A DNA stretch of 5,203 bases from Chitinophagaceae bacterium (lineage in GTDB: Bacteria > Bacteroidota > Bacteroidia > Chitinophagales > Chitinophagaceae). Numbering within the stretch: the first letter of the stretch is position 1; the number at the start of each line of letters is the position of its first letter. Under the pieces are notes generated by a model. That model was not told the origin of the DNA. It worked only from the letters and a program-made list of their open reading frames with translations, and made no database searches. A program made the position numbers and the translations under genes. Positions 1 through 5,203 of the stretch are shown here, piece by piece. Location of the stretch: assembly GCA_019454915.1 (NCBI GenBank), contig JACFNM010000295.1:1-5203 (forward strand), given 5' to 3'.

Positions 1-2099
1 TATCTATTCAGGCGAAGAAGGATGGATACTACTCTTTGGCGACGCCAACACTGCTTAAGACGAAAACAGAAGAAATTAAATGGGCAACGGTTCCCGGTTA
101 TTTTCAGGGAGATGAGGTACAAAAGAATCTGGTACTTGCATATGCCTATGGTCAGGGAATTCCCGACGAGCCCATTATCTTTAAGGAACGAACGGCTTCT
201 ACGTTGACAGTCATCCTTTCCCGGAAGGATGGCATCACCATTTCTGCAACAGCCGATCCCGGCTATGGTCGGGATCCCTGGAGATATAACGAGGATACTC
301 ACAACGATTGGAATGTGGGGCTGTCTGTAATGAACCGGGACAGAGATTGGTCGCCTACACTTTACTTCCCGGTGTTGGGAGAGCAGCACTCTTTTATGAA
401 ATCGGGAGAGACACGTACTTTTAGTTACCACTTCAGCGTAACCGATCAGGATTGGTTTAGCGCGCTAAAACATGCTATTAATGACGTGTATCAATTCCCA
501 ACCGGATTAACATTACGCGAGAACAGGCAATCGCTGATTAACAGAATTTGGAATCAGCGAAAATATCTGACGAACGATCGTTTATCAATGTGGCGAATCG
601 AAAACTTCCGGGGCGTTGACATAGGAGCGCAGGCTTATCTGGGTAGTGTTGTGGGGTCGCAAAAGGATGCGATGAAAAACTCCGACTATGGTGCAATGTG
701 GATGATGGCTACGATTATGGATGACTCTGTGTTGAAAAAAACGAGGCTACCTTATGCGCGGAATTTTAAGCTGATGCAGCAGCAGACGGACAGCGGCTTC
801 TTTAAAGGCGCTGCCATGGGTCAGTATTATCTCTCAAAAAGCAAAAAGTTTACAGAAGAATGGGGTGAATTTGTGGAACCCATCAGCCTGACCTACTACA
901 CGATGTTGGACATGGGAAATATCCTGCTTTTCCAACCAGAGGATGAAGAGTTGAAGGATCGGTTGCGGGCAGGGGCAGATCTGTTGATGCACTGGCAACA
1001 CGCCGATGGTAGTTGGGAGATGTCCTATGATCGTTCTACACATGAACCTGTTTATCCTGACCTGAAAGATTACCGGCCAACTTTTTATGGATTGATTGTA
1101 GCCCATAGGATTCTGGGCGACGTGAAGTATTTAAATGCGGCGAGGAAGGGAGCAGACTGGTATTATCATGAAGCGATAAAGAAAGGCAAATCTTTGGGTG
1201 TCTGCGGTGACGCCCGTTATGTTCCGGACTTTGCTTTAGCCCAGACTGCACAGGCTTTTCTTGACTTATATGCTATCACGAAAGATGAAGTTTACAAACA
1301 GGCTGCGATTGAGTCCGCTAAATTTTACGTATCCTCCGTTTATACTCATCCTGTACCTTCCGTGAAAGGCAAGCTTGTGAACGGTGTAAAAAGATACGAC
1401 TGGGAAATTGCGCAGGCAGGTTTAAGTTTTGAACACGGTGGTACGCTGGGTTCTGCTAATTTCGGCGGTCCTATGTTGTTAAGCAGCCATGCGGGAATGT
1501 TTATTCGGATGTTTGAAATAACAAAGGATTCTGTTTTTCTGAATATGGCCAGAGCAGCCGCTATCGGCAGAGATGCTTTTGTGGACAGCGCTACCAGTGT
1601 CGCTTCTTATTACTGGGCCCGGATGAACAGGGGTGCAGGCCCTTTTCCTCATCATGCCTGGTGGCAAACGGGATGGATAATGGATTACCTGTTATCAGAA
1701 CTCCATCTGCGGTCTAACGGACAGGTTAGTTTTCCGAGAGGTTTTGTTACGCCCAAAGTAGGCCCTCACCAGTCGTATGGATTTGCCCCCGGTAAACTAT
1801 TGGGAGAGTCTGTTGATTTGCGATTCTTTGATGGATTGATTCAATGTAGTAATCCAAATATTGAATACATCACTGCGTGGAACAAACAACAGAACAGGAT
1901 TCATATTTTGCTGTTGAATGACCTTGGAAGAGAACAGTCGGGTGATATTGTTATAAATGCCGGCGTATTACAAACAAAACGTCGTCATTCTATAAATCAA
2001 ATAAATCAGCTCGGTAAGAGTGGAAAAAGATTAAGAGAAAGTTTTACTGTGAAAATAGAGCCTTATGGTTTAAGTCATTTCGTTTTAGAATGGAGATGA
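1..2099 (+). CDS. Six-hairpin (alpha/alpha barrel)-like putative glycoside hydrolase, 5' end missing
   Basis: The reading frame is open from position 3 (first full codon) to the TGA at 2097-2099, giving 698 visible residues. The first in-frame start-like codon is a TTG at 36, but the frame continues upstream of it with ordinary protein sequence (SIQAKKDGYYS), so the true start and any signal peptide lie outside the window. Up to about position 460 the protein looks beta-rich. From about 510 to 1715 it is helix-rich, with patterns typical of alpha/alpha-barrel sugar enzymes: WQHADGSW (from 993), GDARYVPDFA (from 1206), FEHGGTLGSANFGGP (from 1428) and PHHAWWQTGW (1647-1676). The last 85 or so residues look like a closing beta domain. 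Aromatic and acidic residues cluster in these motifs as in a sugar-binding cleft, but I cannot name catalytic residues. The next gene, a GH2 glycosidase, follows after 38 bases, supporting a role in glycan breakdown. I recall similar Bacteroidota proteins carrying the doubtful label 'glycerophosphoryl diester phosphodiesterase'; I see no GDPD-type motif here. A polysaccharide lyase or a non-catalytic protein is also possible. Confidence 0.6.
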   Translation, partial: SIQAKKDGYYSLATPTLLKTKTEEIKWATVPGYFQGDEVQKNLVLAYAYGQGIPDEPIIFKERTASTLTVILSRKDGITISATADPGYGRDPWRYNEDTHNDWNVGLSVMNRDRDWSPTLYFPVLGEQHSFMKSGETRTFSYHFSVTDQDWFSALKHAINDVYQFPTGLTLRENRQSLINRIWNQRKYLTNDRLSMWRIENFRGVDIGAQAYLGSVVGSQKDAMKNSDYGAMWMMATIMDDSVLKKTRLPYARNFKLMQQQTDSGFFKGAAMGQYYLSKSKKFTEEWGEFVEPISLTYYTMLDMGNILLFQPEDEELKDRLRAGADLLMHWQHADGSWEMSYDRSTHEPVYPDLKDYRPTFYGLIVAHRILGDVKYLNAARKGADWYYHEAIKKGKSLGVCGDARYVPDFALAQTAQAFLDLYAITKDEVYKQAAIESAKFYVSSVYTHPVPSVKGKLVNGVKRYDWEIAQAGLSFEHGGTLGSANFGGPMLLSSHAGMFIRMFEITKDSVFLNMARAAAIGRDAFVDSATSVASYYWARMNRGAGPFPHHAWWQTGWIMDYLLSELHLRSNGQVSFPRGFVTPKVGPHQSYGFAPGKLLGESVDLRFFDGLIQCSNPNIEYITAWNKQQNRIHILLLNDLGREQSGDIVINAGVLQTKRRHSINQINQLGKSGKRLRESFTVKIEPYGLSHFVLEWR

Positions 2100-2137
2100 T
2101 GAGCAGTATTTGAACGATTAAAAAATGGTTGTATGAC
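2100..2137 (+). other. Short intergenic gap, start context of the GH2 gene
   Basis: These 38 bases separate the two plus-strand genes. They hold an A-rich run (2120-2125) about a dozen bases before the chosen ATG and no GGAGG-like Shine-Dalgarno sequence, which is usual for Bacteroidota, where A/T-rich leaders support initiation. No match to the Bacteroidota TAnnTTTG promoter element and no hairpin is evident, so the downstream gene is most simply read as co-transcribed with the upstream one. Confidence 0.45.
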
Positions 2138-2203
2138 ATGACGAGATATCTGTTTATTTATTTATCACTGCTCCTATTGGCTTTTCAATACGATGGAAAG
2201 GCG
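2138..2203 (+). other. Predicted Sec signal peptide of the GH2 enzyme
   Basis: The N-terminus has one basic residue (Arg3), a hydrophobic core of about 13 residues (LFIYLSLLLLAF) and a short polar end with Gly at -3 and Ala at -1. Cleavage is predicted between Ala22 and Gln23 (YDGKA|QK), a typical signal peptidase I site in Bacteroidota. There is no cysteine after the core, so this is not a lipoprotein signal; a periplasmic or secreted enzyme is expected. No C-terminal type IX sorting domain was recognised. Confidence 0.8.
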
Positions 2204-4951
2204 CAAAAGCTATTGAGCGAAGAGCCAGGTGTCTTTTCCTTAGATGGATACTGGCAGTTCAAAACAGATCCGGATCAGCAGGGGGAGAAAATGGGATGGT
2301 ACCGAAGGGATTGGGACGATAGCTCATGGGACAGGATGAAAGTTCCCGGTAACTGGGACCTGGTGAATCAATATGCGGACTATGCGGGGAAAGCGTGGTA
2401 TCGTCGCACTTTTTTGGTACCTCAGGAATGGAACGGCAAATGGCTCAGACTTATATTTGAAAGTACTTCCTATTATGCCAGAGTCTGGTTAAATGGACGA
2501 CTGTTGGGCTATAATGATAAAGGCTTGCTTCCTTTTCACTTTGATATTTCTCCTTTTGTTCGTGCCGATGAGAGAAATCAGTTGACGGTTGAAATAGATA
2601 ATACCTTCAAACTGGGCGCTTTGTGGAATTGGGGCGGCATCAACCGGTCCGTGAGGATAGAAGCCACAGACCTGCAACGGATCGCCTATCAGCATCTTAC
2701 GGCTGTCCCCGACTTGAAAAAGAAGAGTGCGAAAATTGATATCGGCGTAACCCTTGAAAATGACGCAGAAGAAGAAGTCCGCCTTGATCTGAAATATACT
2801 ATCCTGAATAAAGACGGGTTAGTTAAGGAGGGTTGGAAAAGAAACATCGTGTGCCGGACGGGAAGCAGTAATACGGAAAGGCTGTCGGTTTCTTTAAAAC
2901 CCGCAGAAACCCGTTTATGGCATTTTGATCACCCGCATTTGTATAGTTCTAAAATTGATTTATATAGAAACGGGACGCTGATTCATTCAATAAGCGATCA
3001 GTTTGGAATCCGGAAGATAGAAGTAGAAGGATATACCTTACGGCTCAACGGTGAGCCGGTGAGACCGGTTGGATTTAATCTGGTACCCGATGATCGTACA
3101 AATGGCAACACCTTACCGCTATGGAGGATTCAGGAAGACGTAGATAAAATGAAGTCATTAGGAGCTAATATGGCGAGATTGAGCCATATTCCTTTGCCCA
3201 AAGCATTCTATGATTATCTGGATGAAAAAGGAATCATGGTGTTTAGCGAATATCCGTTGTGGGGAAAAGACAGGCGCGTTGACCCTGAACATCCTGCGCC
3301 GGTGGAAGGGCTCGCTAAAATAATTCAACGACAGTACAATCATCCGTCAATTATCGGATGGAGTGTGGGAAATGAGATTGGGTATGCAACTGATAACCCC
3401 AAAGCCATGGATTACGTGAAATCTGCCATTGGTCTGGTAAAAGGACTGGATTCAACGAGATTGGTTTCTTACGTTTCTCATTCTGCGATGAATCAGACCG
3501 ATGATCCGGCAATGTTTGAAAATTTTATTTTGTTGAATTCTTATTCAAACTGGGGGAAGAATGCCGAAAAAGCAAATATTCATTTTCCGGGGAAACCAAT
3601 TTTTTATTCGGAGTACGGAAAGAATATTATTCATGAAGATCCGGACAAAGGGGTAGTTAACCCAAAAGAAATGCTGGATGATATGCGCGGCAGGGAGTAT
3701 CTTATAGGCGCTTCATTATGGACGTTTAATGATTATCGGAGTAATTATACAGGAACGGCAGTTTCTGGTAACCGCGCATGGGGGATTGTGGATGTTTTTC
3801 GTCGCCCGAAGAGAGCCTGGTATGCTTTTAAAAAGGAATATGCCCCGGTAAAAGGATTCAGTGTGAACATGATTCCAAATACTCCTGATCCGAAGTTGAA
3901 TATTTCAATAACTCCCCGCGATGTCCGGGATATACCTGCGTATGCCATGCGTGGCTACCGGGTGGTATGGATGGGTTTGGCTAACGACAAAAATATCACG
4001 GATGGCGGCTTCTATGAATTGCCGTTAATCCATCCGGGTGATCCGCAGTTATTGAAATCTGTTTCACTATCTAAGGACATAGCAAAAAGTACGGCAATTA
4101 AGATAGCATTACTTTCTCCGGAGTTGTATGCAGTGTATGATACCACCCTTTATTTGGCTTCGCCGGCGACACCTGAATTAAAAGCTGTTTTCTCCTCACC
4201 TAAAGCGATACGGGTGGAGTATAGTCCGGTACCTTTTGCGGAAGGCTACAGGGTAATCTATGGCGATGATGGTGGTACATGGGATACCACTGTGGTTAGC
4301 ATTAATCATTTTATAGAATTAGAAAATTTAGACAGAAATAAGCATTATAAGTTAGGGGTTATTGCCGTTAACGGGTTTGGCAGTAGTGGGCCTTCATTGA
4401 TCAGAGAAGCCCGACTGAGTAATAAAGAATTGCCACCCGTTATCTGGAAAACTGAATCTGCGGATGGAGGATTTTTTATTGGCTACCCGGTCAGACCCGA
4501 AGATTTTCTGTACGATGTGGAGTATGGAACGTCTCCGGGTAATTATACGGATAAGCTTGTCGTGAAGACTAAGGGTGTTTTACAAGTGGCTCATTTGAAG
4601 AACGGACAGACCTATTATTACAGAGTGCGTTCCCGGAAACAGTGGGGTTTTGAGAGTGAGTGGACAACCGAAGGGATGGCGGTGCCGGATGGCAATTTGA
4701 AGCCGAAGCCGCCCAGGGTATATGGCGTGATCAGAAGCGGGAAAGATATGTTGATGCATTTTGAACCGGCACCCAAAGCCATTCGATATGAGGTCATTCA
4801 CGAGTCGAAGGGGAAGCGGATGCCTGCTTTGACAAACGGAACAGATATAGCATATATTTTGCTGAAGAATGTGTCTATAGGCGATAAGATATTATTCAGG
4901 GCTGTCAACGAATATGGAAAGTCGGATGAAGTTGCGGTAGAGGTGAAGTAA
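2138..4951 (+). CDS. Secreted glycoside hydrolase family 2 protein (beta-galactosidase/beta-glucuronidase type) with C-terminal FN3-like domains
   Basis: Predicted 937-residue retaining exo-glycosidase that would hydrolyse a terminal beta-linked sugar outside the cytoplasm. I start it at ATG 2138 because the signal peptide begins there; a TTG nine bases upstream is in frame but less likely. Domains, numbered from this ATG: signal peptide 1-22; GH2 sugar-binding jelly roll about 35-165 (GYWQFKTDP, WYRRTF, VWLNGRLLGYN); immunoglobulin-like sandwich about 175-292; TIM barrel about 294-570; further beta-sandwich about 571-672; then three fibronectin-III-like repeats at about 675-762, 764-850 and 856-937. 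The barrel carries the conserved NMARLSH stretch (R347, H350), the acid/base Glu413 in WSVGNEIG and the nucleophile Glu492 in FYSEYGK, so it should be active. LWTFNDY and GNRAWGIVD follow as expected for the family. The beta-glucuronidase N-x-K carboxylate motif is not evident (GNRAWG in its place), so the substrate is open: galactoside, glucuronide, mannoside or other. The gene lies 38 bases after the barrel-protein gene, probably in one operon. It is intact, with no frameshift. Family assignment is firm; the substrate is not. Confidence 0.93.
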   Translation: MTRYLFIYLSLLLLAFQYDGKAQKLLSEEPGVFSLDGYWQFKTDPDQQGEKMGWYRRDWDDSSWDRMKVPGNWDLVNQYADYAGKAWYRRTFLVPQEWNGKWLRLIFESTSYYARVWLNGRLLGYNDKGLLPFHFDISPFVRADERNQLTVEIDNTFKLGALWNWGGINRSVRIEATDLQRIAYQHLTAVPDLKKKSAKIDIGVTLENDAEEEVRLDLKYTILNKDGLVKEGWKRNIVCRTGSSNTERLSVSLKPAETRLWHFDHPHLYSSKIDLYRNGTLIHSISDQFGIRKIEVEGYTLRLNGEPVRPVGFNLVPDDRTNGNTLPLWRIQEDVDKMKSLGANMARLSHIPLPKAFYDYLDEKGIMVFSEYPLWGKDRRVDPEHPAPVEGLAKIIQRQYNHPSIIGWSVGNEIGYATDNPKAMDYVKSAIGLVKGLDSTRLVSYVSHSAMNQTDDPAMFENFILLNSYSNWGKNAEKANIHFPGKPIFYSEYGKNIIHEDPDKGVVNPKEMLDDMRGREYLIGASLWTFNDYRSNYTGTAVSGNRAWGIVDVFRRPKRAWYAFKKEYAPVKGFSVNMIPNTPDPKLNISITPRDVRDIPAYAMRGYRVVWMGLANDKNITDGGFYELPLIHPGDPQLLKSVSLSKDIAKSTAIKIALLSPELYAVYDTTLYLASPATPELKAVFSSPKAIRVEYSPVPFAEGYRVIYGDDGGTWDTTVVSINHFIELENLDRNKHYKLGVIAVNGFGSSGPSLIREARLSNKELPPVIWKTESADGGFFIGYPVRPEDFLYDVEYGTSPGNYTDKLVVKTKGVLQVAHLKNGQTYYYRVRSRKQWGFESEWTTEGMAVPDGNLKPKPPRVYGVIRSGKDMLMHFEPAPKAIRYEVIHESKGKRMPALTNGTDIAYILLKNVSIGDKILFRAVNEYGKSDEVAVEVK

Positions 4952-5042
4952 GATTCACGTAGATCTGAGTTATACTATTACGCTTAACGCAGCCGCTGAT
5001 TATCTAAGGCTAGTATTATTCAAATGGAATCATTCACCGATC
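4952..5042. other. Convergent intergenic region with weak imperfect palindrome
   Basis: These 91 bases lie between two genes that read toward each other, where a bidirectional terminator would be expected. The best structure I find is a nested imperfect hairpin: ATACTA (4972-4977) pairs with TAGTAT (5011-5016), and CTTA (4983-4986) pairs with TAAG (5005-5008), with unpaired bases between the two stems. It is mostly A-T pairs and lacks a clean GC stem followed by a T tract, so terminator function is only a suggestion. No small gene or RNA is recognisable. Confidence 0.25.
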
Positions 5043-5203
5043 CTATTCTTTCCAGTCCATCATGTTTTCAAAGAAAAATATTCCGTTCTTGTTAGCGATG
5101 ATAATATCAGGACGCCGGTCGTTATTGATGTCTTTAGCCACAATATTGATTCCTACACCGGAGTCTTCATCAATCAAATGCTCTTTCCAGTACGGCGCCT
5201 TAC
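5043..5203 (-). CDS. FG-GAP/VCBS-repeat protein, C-terminal 52 residues only
   Basis: On the minus strand a frame is open from the window edge to a TAG stop at 5045-5043, encoding 52 residues that begin KAPYWKEHLIDEDSGVG and end FFFENMMDWKE. No start codon for the full gene is inside the window; the gene continues beyond 5203. The stretch VAKDINNDRRPDIIIANKNG matches the FG-GAP/VCBS beta-propeller repeat: a hydrophobic strand, then the calcium-loop pattern D-x-N-x-D-x-x-x-D (Asp24, Asn26, Asp28, Asp32 of the visible part), then a hydrophobic DIII strand. The loop is somewhat degenerate: the glycines of the common DxNGDGxxD form are replaced by Asn and Arg. Such propellers are usually extracytoplasmic and serve in ligand binding or as accessory domains of larger proteins, including some carbohydrate-related ones. 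It is convergent with the GH2 gene and so separately transcribed. What lies N-terminal of this repeat, and hence its function, cannot be seen. Confidence 0.8.
   Translation of the reverse strand, partial: KAPYWKEHLIDEDSGVGINIVAKDINNDRRPDIIIANKNGIFFFENMMDWKE

Noticed and set aside
22..207. 61-residue plus-strand open frame beginning at an ATG
   Set aside because: It overlaps the large plus-strand gene in another frame, is rich in Arg with low-complexity composition and has no recognisable domain.
834..1667. Three minus-strand open frames (834-1106, 1036-1251, 1479-1667)
   Set aside because: They are antisense to the well-supported barrel-protein gene, have unlikely compositions rich in Pro, His, Ser and Cys, and show no domain.
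2096..2113. Five-codon frame ATGATGAGCAGTATTTGA overlapping the end of the first gene
   Set aside because: It is too short to support as a gene, has no initiation signal and is readily explained by chance.
2109..2114. TATTTG resembling part of the Bacteroidota -7 promoter element
   Set aside because: The TAnnTTTG spacing is not met, and no -33 element can be supported upstream.
2489..4801. Minus-strand open frames inside the GH2 gene (2489-2695, 3158-3343, 3745-3948, 4580-4801)
   Set aside because: All lie opposite an intact GH2 coding sequence with conserved motifs, and their translations resemble no protein family.
4953..5037. Short direct repeat ATTCAC (4953 and 5032) that could suggest an element boundary
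   Set aside because: Six bases in an AT-rich 91-base gap is expected by chance, and no transposase or inverted ends accompany it.

Overview
The window looks like part of a carbohydrate-degradation locus from a member of the Bacteroidota. The evidence is moderate GC, a Sec signal peptide ending in the 'KA|Q' style common in that phylum, no Shine-Dalgarno sequence before the one visible start, and proteins of a style typical of Pedobacter, Sphingobacterium or Bacteroides relatives. That assignment is inferred from sequence style, not from a search. No SusC/SusD pair, sulfatase or regulator is visible, so calling it a polysaccharide utilisation locus is also inference.

Layout: (1) Positions 1-2099, plus strand, hold the 3' part of a large gene whose start lies upstream of the window. 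Its product appears to have an N-terminal beta-rich region, a long helical six-hairpin-like (alpha/alpha barrel) core and a C-terminal beta domain, an architecture common among glycoside hydrolases and lyases. I cannot assign it to a numbered family. (2) After a 38-base gap, positions 2138-4951, plus strand, encode a secreted glycoside hydrolase of family 2 with both catalytic glutamates present and a long C-terminal tail of fibronectin-III-like beta-sandwiches. (3) Positions 4952-5042 are a short intergenic stretch holding a weak imperfect palindrome. (4) Positions 5043-5203, minus strand, encode the last 52 residues of an FG-GAP/VCBS-repeat protein, convergent with the first two genes and running off the window edge.

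The two plus-strand genes are close enough to be one transcription unit and probably act on the same glycan: the GH2 enzyme removing a terminal beta-linked sugar outside the cytoplasm, and the barrel protein probably cleaving another linkage. The convergent VCBS protein is a likely extracytoplasmic beta-propeller of unknown role. The window contains two recognisable protein families and one hard-to-classify protein; I see no clear sign of a wholly new system, mobile element, CRISPR array or RNA gene.
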